From NCBI GenBank assembly GCA_949318235.1, contig OX439131.1, positions 2,890,309 through 2,954,308 on the forward strand: a DNA stretch of 64,000 nt. Direction: 5' to 3'. Shown here piece by piece: positions 1 through 12,620 of the stretch. The position numbers and the translations under genes were made by a program. Source of the stretch: Ecdyonurus torrentis (taxonomy: Eukaryota; Arthropoda; Insecta; Ephemeroptera; Heptageniidae). Every line of letters begins with the position of its first letter. Positions within the stretch are counted from its first letter, which is position 1. The notes beneath the pieces were generated by a model that saw only the letters and a program-made list of their open reading frames with translations, made no database searches and had not been told where the DNA came from.

Positions 1-88
1 CGTATACGTAATATAATTATAAAGAAGTATAGACGTTCAACTACTAAATACTTTTTAAAACATGTAACAGTGCAAAATTCGTGACATT

Positions 89-91
<3 letters not shown>

Positions 92-143
<52 letters not shown>
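92..143. repeat. (CT)n microsatellite
   Basis: About 26 uninterrupted CT units. Confidence 0.97.
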
Positions 144-147
<4 letters not shown>

Positions 148-1619
148 ACTTTTTCCGTGATAATAAATAAAGGGGATATTATATGATATTCACTAAATGT
201 TATTTAGACATTGAGTCATCTTCAGCTCTGGTCCAGTGACAAATAAATCTAAAACCTTCTCTAGTAGCGGCTACTTTGGTTGATAAGGCATTGTTTAAAT
301 ATTTGCTTTATCTTATATAAAAAATCAAAATAACATTAAGAGCCATGAAACAGAGCCTCCAGAATTTGAACTCATTTTTTTTTATTGTATATATAGATAG
401 AAGTTTGTCACTTATGTTATTTTAAAAAATAGATTTTTTTTTTGTTTTTTGTCGAAGTTGCTGATTTTATCGTTATACGTAGATAAGTTAATACGTTTAA
501 TATATTTCTAAATTTATCCCCTAAGGATGTCCGCCAATTTGTCATCATACTTTTGAGTTATTACCGCGATTGCATCCCCACATTGGCTGCAATGATAAAA
601 ACGTGTGTCGTGTAGGGAGAAAACATAAAAGATACAAATTGCCTGACACTTATAGCTTTACAGCTCAATACAAAATGTTGTGTTCATAATTTATTAAAGA
701 AAATAATAAAGATAAAAATCATTCAATCTAGTTGTCATGGTGCATGGCTGGATTCTTATAGAGAAGCTGAGAAATTTGTGTGTTGTTTAGGAAATGATTC
801 GATATACTTTGATAACGATATCCCAACTCAATTGAAAATCAAACAAATAATTTCAAATGCATAGACTGCGTATACATTTTCTTTAAAATAACTACATCAA
901 TTGTTGTGTTGAAACAATAAATTTTTTTAATGGTTCCATTTGCCAGATCCATGTAAATTTTTCAAGAGAAGAGAGAGAGAGAGAGAAATTGTTGAAATCA
1001 AGAAATTAATCATGGGTTGTTATTACTTATTAGTATTATTTTTTTTCTATGAAATTCGTTGACTCTCTGGAAGAATTTTGTTTATGTTTATATTCTCAAC
1101 ATTGGTTTTTAAAATTTCCTATTTTTGAGATGAAATTGGAAAATATTTATCAGTTATACTGTATAAGTCATAAAAAATGATAAATGAAATTGTGCAAATC
1201 AATTAAAGCTATATACAATATTGAAGTAAACTGTTCAAATTATTTTGTAATTTTTAAAATGTTTTTCTTTTCTAAAGATTCATTATTAAAGTTCGCAGCA
1301 ATTAAATTTAAAAATTAATTATTTTTTTAAGTTACGAATGTTGTTTTTCTAAATAATCCAAATTTGTGAAAAAATAAAAATGGCAACATTGGCTGCTTCT
1401 CATATGTATAGGTAATTATATAATTGTTTAAGATAATTTGTTTTAAAAGTTTATCAACAAGTTTTTATATTATAATAAAAATAATAATCGCCTCCAATTA
1501 AATTTAAGTCAAAAACACAAGGAGAAACATATTTAATTTAGATTTATATACGTGATGGTTGAGTGGCTAATTATATTGTATGTGTTAGCGGTTCATTTAG
1601 TGGCTGCATGGTCTTGATC

Positions 1620-1621
<2 letters not shown>

Positions 1622-1684
<63 letters not shown>
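1622..1684. repeat. (CT)n microsatellite
   Basis: About 31 units, followed by a GC-richer patch (CGCGTGACCTGGGCTACAG). Confidence 0.97.
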
Positions 1685-1685
<1 letters not shown>

Positions 1686-2152
1686 ATCGCGTGACCTGGG
1701 CTACAGATGGATAAGTAAAGAGAGGGATCCTCCACTTAGCGCCTCTATTGATCGCGGCCAGGATTATGTGTTGCGGTGCAGTAAACATCACCTAAAAAGT
1801 AGTTAAAGTTTCTTATCTATCTTCTTGTCTAGTCTATAATATATAATATGCACTAACATTAGTAACACCCACCTTTCCTTCTGTACCTCTCTTAAATTGA
1901 TTAATTATTAATTAATTTTATGACTTAACATCTATTTATATAATGATAGAGGTAATTGAGTTTTAATGATATATTATGCTTTAAATTTTGATATGTCTAT
2001 CTGTTTAATTTATTTTTAATTTTTTATTACAAAAATTTGACGAGTGAAAAAAAAATAATAATAACTGAAGGATTTGTATCATTTTTGGGATAAATACTTT
2101 TTCTTGCACTATGATGAAGCTAAAAATATACCAGTAATCATCAAAGCAATAG

Positions 2153-2154
<2 letters not shown>

Positions 2155-2184
<30 letters not shown>

Positions 2185-2194
2185 TTTTTTTTTG
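2155..2194. repeat. (ATT)n and poly-T
   Basis: TTATTATTATTATTATTATT followed by T11. Confidence 0.9.
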
Positions 2195-4002
2195 GTAGGC
2201 AATTATGAAAGTGCAAAAGAAATATTTCGGATAAATAATTATTTTACAATAAATCCGTTTAGTACGATAGTAGAAATATTTCTCACCTATTTGTTTCGTC
2301 AAATAATGCGCAGTAATAAAATATAATGAATATCTTTTTTTTTTTTTTTTTTTTTTTTACGAAATTTGTTTTTTCTATGGTTTAAAGCACATTCAGCTTA
2401 CTTTCAAATTTGTATATGATTTTTCCCCTTATTTTTATCTACACATAAACAAAATCATCATGCGGTATTTAAAAAATAAAAGTTATAATATACTGTACAT
2501 TCAAATTTGAATGAATAATTAAATATTAATTAAAGCATTGATATTAAACTAAATCAATGATTGAGAATGTAAACAATCATGAAGATTCTTCTGAGGTTGT
2601 CGATTGCAGACGCGAGTGACTCCGCGCGATGTACGTACGCGTGTTCTCTCTCTCTCTCTCTCGGTTAGAGAACACAGCCCGCTATTGTTGTGCTCATGAT
2701 AACATTGCCTCTCTCTCTCTCTTGCACAGTCTGCTTGCTATACATACATACACATGTATTACGTATAGAGTGCAATAACACTTTCAGCCCCTCAGCATGT
2801 TGTATGTATATAATTCGTATCTTACGTAAGCTGTGGTATGCAAATGCCATAACATGTAATCAAATTTACATTAACTCAATTTAACCTGTTCATTTTAATA
2901 AACATTTATCACTAATTTGTCTTTCATTATTATTATTATTATCATTATTATTTTTATTTTATTACGTGTGAGACGAGAAAACTGAGATTCACGAAATATT
3001 AATTACTAATTAAAATTTTGGTTTTCCACTATACTATTTGATAACTAACAATAATAATAAATTATGACACTGGGTGCTTTCAGATTTAAACTTATGCATG
3101 CATATTGTAATAAAAATACGAATATTTCTACAATACTGTCCTATAATATAATACTACTTATCTATGTTATTATTTACTGTTTTGGCAGTAGTTGGCAGTA
3201 GTTTTGGCAGTGTATTTGAATTAAATGTATCTGTTGCTGAGTAAATCAATAATGTGAATTTGAAGATGTGAAAGCAAGGCCTTTATGAACCTTGATACGA
3301 GAGTGATATTTTGGCGCCTTTTTTACACGGGTTGTTATTGTTGTACTTTTTTTTTTTTTTTTTTTTTTTTTTAATAACACGAGTTTACTTTTTTATTAAT
3401 AAAAGATATTTTTTTCTTTACTTAATTGTTTGTATTCAATAAAATTCTTTAAATATATGCTTCAACTTTGTAAAATTTTATGTTGAAGAAAAGGAAACTG
3501 TAATTAATAATTTCAATGCATTAGTGTTGTCTAAAAGTGAAGTGATATGAATAAATTCATGATAAGATCAAAAGTATATACCATTATAAGTATACCAATA
3601 AATTCAAATGCTTACCATCCTACCTACCTCCCACAGTGCTTGATTGTCACATTTATAATCTTTTTGCGTTTTATTTTTCATTTCCTCTACACGTTTCAAA
3701 AAAAAATAAAATCTGTATTTAATCATGATTTTGTCGATGAAAGATATTTGAATTGTCTGAGTAGAATATGTGACGCCACTTCAAGACGGTCTTTGGATTT
3801 TAATTTATCACAAAATTAAAAACATTTACATTTAGTTCTTTTTTTTTTAGCATGCAAATAACTTAATCCAAGACTTCGTTTCTTCTGATTGCAAGATTGT
3901 CGTTTATGTTTGTTGTTATTATTCCTTGTACCGCTCCTACAATTTTTATTCTATCTTATTTGGTAATGACACCCACGCAAGCAAGCTTTAGTCACATTGG
4001 TA

Positions 4003-4006
<4 letters not shown>

Positions 4007-4074
<68 letters not shown>
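4007..4074. repeat. (GA)n microsatellite
   Basis: About 34 units, followed directly by GGCGGCGGCGGGTCGCGAGG, a CpG-rich patch. Confidence 0.97.
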
Positions 4075-4078
<4 letters not shown>

Positions 4079-5507
4079 GCGGCGGGTCGCGAGGGATCGC
4101 ATTGTTACGCGACCTTGCACTGTCAAACCCCGCGGCTCCTCCTTTTATCACCGGTTGCTGGTCCATCGAGCGAAATATTAGACCTCTCTAACTTTCCAAT
4201 CATATACATTCATATTGATCTAATACACAGTACTAGTGTGTTATGGCTAATACTTTATATATGTATAAACATTTCCACAGAGGAAAGAGAAAATAAATTC
4301 AATTACTGTAAATAAATTATTATTATATTGAAAAACAAACATCCTTTGATATGTGAGTTTGTAATTTTACACCATTTTTATTAGTTAAAATTTTTCATGG
4401 CAAGCATAAAAATAAAATAAAATTCTTTGATCATTTGATTTATTATTTTGAATACATAATGAAAAAACTGGACACAAATAAATACTGTTTGTCTGTATCC
4501 CCTGTCGTTACTTTTTTTATTGTTATTATTATTGTTTTTAATTCCCAATTTTTAATCACATCAATTACAATACATCAATTAATACATAAAAAAGTTTTAT
4601 TTTATGTAAAATAAAATAACAACAAAATAACGTATTGTAATTATGGACGGGAGAGAGAGACGTAGAGAACTCTTTTACTCCCCGAAAAGTGCTGTAATAA
4701 AATTACTCCACTGGTCATTTTAACATTTTCACTATGCATTTTTTTTTTTTTTCTGCTGCTGCCTCCAAGTCGTTCTTAAAAGTGTGACGCATCATCGCTT
4801 ACAAAAAAAAAACATAAGCACGATACGTCATCTTCTGTTTTTAGCATAAATATTTTTCAACATATTTATTGAGTTAACTTTAAATTTCATGCTTTGTTTA
4901 TTTTTTTCTTCATAGTTTTGTTTATTTTAATAATTTATTATAAATTAACAAACCATTCTATTCACATTCTAAAATATTTTGAATGCAAAATATACACTGA
5001 ATATAAACTTATATTATTACAAAACCTAGTGACAATTGATTGAATAACGTTTTATCAGTTGATTGCATACATTGATTGATGGGATTATTGATAGCTAAAT
5101 CATTTATTTATTTATACTTTTTTGCTGAGTAAATAATCATTTTAATACACTGACAAAGTTAATAATAGCGACTGGTAATGATAAAATCTACAATTGGTGG
5201 AGAGGGAGGGGGATGAGTTCATTAAATTTATTTGTGATAAGCATTTTCAGGATCACCTGCCATGTGTTTGGCTAGTGCGTGCTTCACCGCGGTAATCTCC
5301 ATTATCCCGATTTATTTCTAATATAATAAGTAAAATTTCAATTTTATGCTTAAATCACGTCAAACTCAATTTCTTCTCTGCGAATACATAAATAATAGTT
5401 TGCTAAAATATAAATGAAAAATGCGAAGAATTTGTTCTTTTGAGTCGTGTATTATTGCAAAATGTTAATATTTATGTCTATTAAGTTTATTATTAGTTTT
5501 TAATAGA

Positions 5508-5512
<5 letters not shown>

Positions 5513-5545
<33 letters not shown>
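5513..5545. repeat. (CT)n microsatellite
   Basis: About 16 units. Confidence 0.97.
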
Positions 5546-5548
<3 letters not shown>

Positions 5549-5675
5549 TCACTCAAAGAGACCACACGAGAATGTTTTTGGAAGAGTTGTATAATATTAG
5601 CAAGCATACATAAAAATGTCTTATTTTTACTGTAGCGTCCAGTCTGCATAATGTGGAGTATAAGGCCCTCTTTGT

Positions 5676-5679
<4 letters not shown>

Positions 5680-5755
<76 letters not shown>

Positions 5756-5766
5756 CGGAGAGAGAG

Positions 5767-5799
<33 letters not shown>
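5680..5799. repeat. Compound (CT)n-(GA)n palindromic tract
   Basis: About 36 CT units (5680-5752), TTGCG, then GA units (5757-5799, one GGAGGG break). The two halves are complementary and can fold into a long hairpin. Confidence 0.95.
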
Positions 5800-5801
<2 letters not shown>

Positions 5802-5836
5802 CATGTCTGTCACTTTGCAAATGTTCGTGTCGCGGG

Positions 5837-5844
5837 TGACGTCA
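5837..5844. promoter_or_regulatory. Isolated CRE palindrome TGACGTCA
   Basis: Perfect 8-bp CRE within GGGTGACGTCACTAA, 40 bp downstream of the CT/GA palindromic tract. A single motif; weak evidence of function. Confidence 0.2.
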
Positions 5845-7227
5845 CTAAAATCACGAAGTATTCTCACATTCATCAATCTCTCAGTTACAATTTATCTCGC
5901 ACATTTAAAAAAAAACTGTCCTCTACATAATCTACATTTGTGCAAGTCAAACTTTGGTTGCTTCTAAAAGAAAAAAAAAAAAAAAAGAAAAAACTGAACT
6001 CTCTTAATTTCTCTCTCAAACTTAATTTTATGACCGACCTTGAAACCAAATTTATAGATAGAAATGCATTCATATTTTTCTCTCTTGTCTTCCAGTGACA
6101 TTTTCAACTTGCAGCTGGGGAACTATATTGCTGCCTACTCCTCGATGGTTTAAAATAACCGAACTAAATGCAGTTTTTATTGCTTTACCGAGTATTCTTC
6201 ACCAAATTTTCTGTATACGTAATATGACATGTGTATTGTGTATTATATATAGGGATGTTTATTTTTCCGTGTTTGGAATAAAGAGGTTATCGACTTTTAG
6301 ATATTTTGTGCTCTAATAAAGCTTCTTTTTATCTAAGATAAAAAATAAAAATAATAATAATAATAAAATCAAGCTGAAAATGTGTGAAAGTATTTCTAAT
6401 ATGTCGTTTGAATTTGTCTCAACAATTGCAAAATAACTTTTGCAGTGCAAAAAGAAAGGATACTAGGGTCCATTAGCTCGCTTTTAATTGCAAATCGTCA
6501 CCACCACCGGTAGCGATAATTCCCTCAAGCAAATATATGAGAATGAGAACCTAGACTAATAAGAATTTTAATTATTTTCAACGTTCCATCATATATATTT
6601 TAAAATGCTATTACTTGGTGTACTGTAAAATAAATCAACTTTCATCTTGTGTCTCGTAACTTAAATTTAGTTTAACTATATGTTTTATTATTAAAGATGA
6701 CGGTTTATGTTTATTATATATATATATTTTTTTTTTAACATAATATTTCTTTGAAAGAACATATTCCGCAGTAAAAAAAAAAAGTAAAACTTAAAAAGTG
6801 TACAAAAGTGTGGTATAAAGAGCTTGAGCGCGTGGCTGGCTAAAAACATCAAAGCAAAATGCGACTGCACGCGTACGCGGTCACAACTTTGTACTTAAAT
6901 AATCTGAAGTACGTAAGCGGATTGTTACAATCTGTATGTATGTAAGTATGTGTACCTAGCTTGCTATGTAAGTACTTACTATAATATGTCATGCTTATCT
7001 CTTATCTCTGTATGTCAAGTGAACTTAATTAACGCTAATTAAACCTCCGTCTGCCAAATATTTTAAGTATTTGTATGACAAATATTATAGCAAAAAAAAA
7101 AGTTAATTAATTAATTATCATTTGAAACATACGTAATTGTTTAAGTTAAATTTTTTTTATCATATCATATAAATATAGTATTTTATAGAAAAAAGAAGAA
7201 GAATGTGCCTAGGATAATTATTCATTA

Positions 7228-7368
<141 letters not shown>

Positions 7369-7805
7369 GAGTGGATTCATTTTATTGTTTGTTTTAATTA
7401 AAAAAAAAAAAAAAAGAAAGAAAGAAAGAAAAAAGATTTTGTTGTTGTTGAAAGCTATCTAACAAGAAAGGAATAATTCTAAAATAGAAGCTACAGAGAA
7501 ATTTCATTATGTGAAGTAGTTAATTTGAATGAATTTGTTATTTAATTTGTGTGATATACTAAAGTAAATTGAGTTGAAATGTCTGCTACGTAACGTATAC
7601 GTCTAGTCTAGCTGGCTGAATGAAGTAAAAGGTCTGTACTAGAGAGTAAGTGATGAACATGGGAAAGGTCGAAACTAAAATTGACTTTCAGAATGTCATC
7701 TCGTGGCATTTCATCATTTACACCTTTACGTCAATATACAGTAATACTTTATTTTATATATACGTATTACGTATGTATGTACATGGCTTCTTTTTTTTTT
7801 CTCTC

Positions 7806-7890
7806 AATGCTTGTTACCGGAGGTGACGTATAACTCATCAAAAGTACGCTGAAAAATGACGACTAACCCTTAATTTCCTATTTTATATTA
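7806..7890. repeat. 'TGCTTGTTACC' repeat family, copy 1
   Basis: AATGCTTGTTACCGGAGGTG, then ATCAAAAGTACGCTGAAAAA and CTAACCCTTAATTTCCTA align with the copies at 23491 and 48433. Boundaries are uncertain. Confidence 0.5.
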
Positions 7891-9198
7891 GAGCATTGCA
7901 GAACAATCCCTTAAACCAAGGTTTAAACAGAGACCCTTGCCCTTAAACGATATTTGAGAACGATATTTTTAGCACTGACAATTTTAAGTGGCATAATTAC
8001 TAAAAGTAATTTTAAAGTGTTTTAAACTTGGGGGGGGGGGGGGAGTATTTCTTTGGTAAGAAGCATTATATGTTTTTCTTTGATTTATTTTAGAGGTAAA
8101 TTTTATTGCTTTGGTTTTTATTAGTAACTACTAATGAGAAGTTTGGTACTAGGGTCACGCTCTCTCTCTCTCTCTCTCGCTACCACATATCACTTATAGA
8201 AATTGACCACACCCGCTATATGTAATATTAGACACACACTTCATTCAAGCACTCGAGAAATATTTTCCTATGTAACATATTTTATTATAGTACTTCTTAT
8301 TATTATGTGCCCATGACTTAAAGAAATTTCAAATTATAATACTAGAAGTATGTATAATATACATACATATACGTTGTTTGTTCCGTGACTTACAAATTCA
8401 AATTATAAAACTCAGTGAGAAGTATAACTGAAGTTGACGTGTATAAGTCACAAAACTTGTTTTTTATTATTTATTTTTTTATTGTAACATCGTATGTAGT
8501 ATGTAGTACGTAATGTACGTGTAGAGAGAGAGAGAACATTGATATGTAATGTGCAATTACGAATGAATGACGTGGATATGAATTAACAACCGGCTTTCTT
8601 TCTTTTCAAATGAATTAAATTCAATTTATATATAAGGAAGTATTATATTAAAAAAAAAGTACGTATATTTAGTTTTTATCTAATTTTGTAAGAGCTATGT
8701 TATTTTAGTTGCCAGACTTTTTTCTTTCTTTTTTACTATACGAAATAATTTATACTCCGTGTAATAATTATTTTCAAGCAACACATTTTTATTTTAATTA
8801 ATCAATCAAAATTATGTAATAAAACATGCAATAAAAATTTATATTAATACGTAAATAAAATAAATCTAGCATAATATATATATATATGTTTTTCTCCCTT
8901 CCATATAATTATAACATTGTAAAAGTTTTTATTAAAAACTGAAACATATTGCAGTGATTTTTTTCTGTATGCATTTATCTTGACATTATTGGTATTTCAT
9001 AGCTTATATTTTAATAATAGACTCTCTTTTACAATACTTATATACAAATAAAATATTTAACCCTAAATTACTAGCGTATGATAAGTCATTAAACATATTG
9101 AACGATTTCTTTTAGCAGCTTTAATTTAAAGCTAATAGAAAAAAAAACATTTGCTCTCAAAATCAATGAGGTTAAAATAATAAAAGTCACCCTTTTTT

Positions 9199-9452
9199 TT
9201 ATATTAAAAACTTTAGCAGTAAGTTGAAAAAAAAATTTTCTTTTACTACTTCATCCGCATTTTCTGTTTGATTTGTGTAAATTTTTATTACATTAAAAGT
9301 GACAAAGGTGCGTCTTTTATAACAATGATGCAACAATGGGGGACCTTGGAAAACGTTGATGTTCTCTCTCTTACAGCGGTGCTTGTACAAGGGTTTTCTT
9401 TCCTTACACTTACAAGAAAACTTGGAGAACGCGATTAAATTGTGCTTTACAA

Positions 9453-9491
<39 letters not shown>

Positions 9492-9681
9492 CATGAAATT
9501 CTAAATTATTATATTGTAAATGTTCACTGAATGTCTTTACAACAAAGGAGTTCACTGGAATTTTTACTTTTGTATAAGATAAAAAATTACACTGTAAAGA
9601 AGAACGCGCTTTAAAAAAAAAAATACTGGGCTTATTTATTATTATATTTCTGTAAAAACGTAACAATTTAATTTTGAACAT
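9199..9681 (-). other. Unrecognised 160-codon open frame, coding status doubtful
   Basis: An ATG-started frame without stops runs from 9681 to 9199 on the minus strand, unusually long for this AT-rich sequence. A run of about 11 Lys comes from a poly-T tract at 9460-9487. The C-terminal half is Lys/Arg/Cys-rich (FSCKCKERKPLYKHRCKREN, then GPPLLHHCYKRRTFVTF). I do not recognise any domain. There is no obvious promoter, splice pairing or polyadenylation context. It could be a chance frame, or a decayed transposon gene read through the homopolymer. Confidence 0.15.
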
Positions 9682-9868
9682 TTGTGATCAAGTTGAGAAA
9701 AGTATTTTAGTCATTAATTAAAAAAAAAAAAAAAAAAAAAAAAAACTAAGGGAAGCCACTAAGTAAGCACTTGGGTTTTGTAATATAAAAATGTTCTTGC
9801 TCAGTGGAGAGATAGATATTTTTGACATGCACGAAATGTCAATATTGACAAGAGGTGTCACGTTGTCA

Positions 9869-9916
9869 TCACGTTAACGTGACGTGAGTGATCTAGACAT
9901 GACACGTGCACACGTG
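9869..9916. promoter_or_regulatory. 14-bp palindrome followed by tandem CACGTG E-boxes
   Basis: TCACGTTAACGTGA (9869-9882) is a perfect palindrome. ACACGTGCACACGTGG (9902-9917) holds two CACGTG boxes 8 bp apart, the core of bHLH (Myc/Max, Clock/Cycle) sites. It lies 1.2 kb upstream of the candidate exon at 11160. Confidence 0.3.
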
Positions 9917-11159
9917 GCTTCAAGTCACTTGTACTTGGTGATGTGGAGCTAGAGAATCTATAATACTTCGCTTTTCAATTCACTTATCAGAGAAAAGGAA
10001 AAAAATAGAAATAATACAAGAAGTGCTCTATAACTTATGAGTTATATTATAACTTTATAGTTAAAAACTATTTTATAAGTTTGTCTTTAAAGTTAACTAT
10101 GAGATGACTGATCATTTATGGGTTTGAACCAAGGTATCTATTTCTACAAAGACTTCTTTACGATGCCTTGATTGAATCAATTACAACGCTTGTATGATCG
10201 ATTGATTTTTTTTCTCTGATGATTTGAGCTTACCATATGATTGAAATTTTAAAATTTACGAATCTCACTAAAGAAAAACTTTCAGACAATAATAATTATA
10301 GTTTAAAAAAGATCAATCAATCAATTAATTTTCCGTTTTATGGTAATTTAGCCAAAAATTTCAATACACTGTAAAAAAAGTTTAATTTCAACTATTAAAA
10401 ATAATTTATTATATAATTCTACCACAGCAACCTTTTTTAAAGTAATAATAATAATTTACGACTTTATGATATTAGTAGCTTAATCAGGCATAGAAGATCT
10501 CAAATTCAACTCATGTATTTATTCAGCAACAGACAAATTCAAATGCACTAAATCTGAAAACAATAAAATAAATTATTTTTAAACTCAATTTTATCTTATC
10601 CATATAGTCCTTCAGTCCGTTACAAATTTTGCAAAAAAAGAGAAAGAAAAAAAAAGTATAATTTTAGTGTTTTTCAGCCTCGACTCGATGGTATGTTATT
10701 CAAAATAATTTCCATATAATATCAAAATAGAGTTTTTCTTCTATACAATAACAAAATGTAACATATACTCAAAACACTTAAATTAAATTGAGAATGGCTC
10801 GAATATATTCAATTGTGTTATTATGTTTTCATATTTTATATCATACTTACTGTGCAATAATGTAATGTAGTCTATTTTGGAATATTTTTACTGTTATTGC
10901 AATATAAAAGCTGTAAAATGAAATACTGCATATTGCTTTATACACAAGGAAAATTTTATTACTAAGACGTCTCTATTATATAGAAAAAAGCAATAATAAT
11001 AAATAATGTAAAAAATTGAATCATAAAATTTTATTTACATATGGAAGCATTTTCCCACCCCTCAATATGTATTATATTATTATATATATGCATGTTTATT
11101 AATAATATAGTTTTAATTATATTATTGCAGTTTCTTATGACTTTGTATGTTTGTTGCAG

Positions 11160-11226
11160 TTCGGGGGTGGGAGGGGTGCGGGTCATCTCTGCTCAAGTCG
11201 CCCCTAGCAAAGAGTACCCTATCGAG
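11160..11226 (+). CDS. Candidate internal or first coding exon of a TSP1-domain (ADAMTS-like/papilin-like) gene
   Basis: A 67-bp GC-rich island lies in AT-rich DNA. It is preceded by an acceptor (TGTTTGTTGCAG) and followed by a consensus donor (GAG|GTAAGT at 11227). One base completes a codon from upstream, then 22 codons read SGVGGVRVISAQ VAPSKEYPIE. The exon ends exactly on a codon boundary, and the TSP1 exon at 48948 starts in phase 0, so joining the two keeps the frame and gives ...EYPIE-VHEMVK.... A second acceptor-like site ends at 11130 (ATTATTGCAG), in the same frame, and would make a 96-bp phase 0/0 exon. The frame is also open back to an ATG at 11041, through a very hydrophobic stretch that could be a signal peptide, although its base composition looks intronic. 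I do not recognise the peptide. The exon call rests on splice sites, composition and phase, not on homology. Confidence 0.45.
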
Positions 11227-11510
11227 GTAAGTATTTCCTTATATAAGTTTAGTTTTTTATGTAAAACCTATGTACAGTATAGTATAGGGTAGTTGCATGA
11301 ATCTGCGCGCAAATGCCATGCTTGAGCACGCATCAATACATTGCCCAGCATTAGCATTATAAAGACAAATATCATTTTCTGTCATTTTTCATAGAAAAAT
11401 TTACGCATATTTATCATTTTAATATTATTCTAGGATGTAAATAGCTAATTTTAACCAGTATTTTTATTAAATATTTTTTTTTTTTTAATTGGAAACAAAT
11501 ATTCTTCTGC

Positions 11511-11536
11511 TCACTATGGCGTCGAAGCGCAATAAG
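11511..11536. repeat. Solo right end of the 260-bp repeat family
   Basis: TCACTATGGCGTCGAAGCGC followed by AATAA matches the right terminus of copy 2 (ATGGCCTCCAAGCGCAATAA). The rest of the element is absent or unrecognisable. Confidence 0.45.
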
Positions 11537-11546
11537 TGAAATCATC

Positions 11547-11615
11547 CTACAAGTATTTAGCCCCATTACTTATGAAACCATCCAATTGTCTTACAAGTAT
11601 TTAGCTCCATTACTT
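11547..11615. repeat. Short tandem duplication, period about 44 bp
   Basis: TACAAGTATTTAGCCCCATT at 11548 and TACAAGTATTTAGCTCCATT at 11592 are each followed by ACTTA. Two units, one mismatch. Confidence 0.75.
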
Positions 11616-11665
11616 ACTGCTAGAACAATTATTTTGTTCAACAAAAAATATGAAAATTTTATTCG

Positions 11666-11701
<36 letters not shown>

Positions 11702-11887
11702 ATTATTTCGTTTTCAATATGTTTCATTTTACATATTTTAAAGCTCGATTTTTCATTAATTTATTCATTTTTTTGTTGTAGATATTTCAAAGCAATGAAA
11801 GTATTTTTAATTAATTTTTTATCAAGTTTGGTAAAGCATTGATAACAGTCACCTGCTTATACATGAAAATGGTAATTTCATTTCTAG

Positions 11888-11913
11888 TGGGGGGGGGGGG
11901 GGGAGGATGGGGG
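11888..11913 (+). other. Poly-G run with G4 potential
   Basis: About 15 consecutive G, then AGGATGGGGG. A similar shorter G run is at about 8031-8043. Confidence 0.5.
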
Positions 11914-12163
11914 AAACACGAAAAAATATATAATATTGAAAAATGTTAAGTTATTATTAAAAATGCCTCATATCTCATATGCAGTATTAAAGAAAAATAC
12001 TATAGTATACATGATATGACTTTAAAGTTAAAAAATAAAGTCAATTTTTACACATTACTATATTTAAAACAAATTACCGTTTGTAAAAGTTACATTAATA
12101 ATGTATTTATTTTTTAAATCGATTAATATATACGTAATGTTAATAATAATATTTGTTACCACT

Positions 12164-12199
12164 CCCCCTCCCCCCGACATGCAATCCCCCCTGCCCCCC
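12164..12199 (-). other. Putative G-quadruplex (C-rich on + strand)
   Basis: Four C runs of 5, 6, 6 and 6 (12164-12168, 12170-12175, 12186-12191, 12194-12199) give a G4-capable sequence on the minus strand with loops of 1, 10 and 2. Confidence 0.5.
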
Positions 12200-12575
12200 A
12201 ATTATCTTGTTATCCTGCACGATACTCCATTTACGTATCTATAACCTGAACTGACTCATAAATAATAACATAGATTGTGGGTGGCGAGAAAGGGAGAGGC
12301 AAAGTATGTTGCAAAACTTATTAACGAGTCTATAAATTATTTTAATAGTCGTTTTTCTATGCTGCATATGGGGATAATATTATATATTTTACATATTTTG
12401 TTGCTGTATTATGAATAAATTATGTAGATTTTCTTTAGTCAGTTGCTGAGATTATTTCTAACTAAGTGTTGCAAATAAACTTCTGATTTCCTTAATAGAG
12501 TTTTTAAACATAACTTTTTGACGTTGGAGTTACTGATTTACTTGCAGATAATGTTTTTATTTTTTTTGATATTTT

Positions 12576-12620
<45 letters not shown>

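Noticed and set aside
1554..1612. tRNA-like segment (GATGGTTGAGTGGCTAA ... GCGGTTCA)
   Set aside because: Box A/B spacing is roughly right, but the arms do not pair into a cloverleaf and the B box is incomplete.
3951..4181. Open frames through the GA tract (Arg-Glu or Ser-Leu repeats)
   Set aside because: Created by the dinucleotide repeat on both strands. The same applies to frames at 5545-5967, 20056-20265, 26563-26811, 27932-28144, 28688-29012, 36935-37117, 45217-45444 and 48297-48551.
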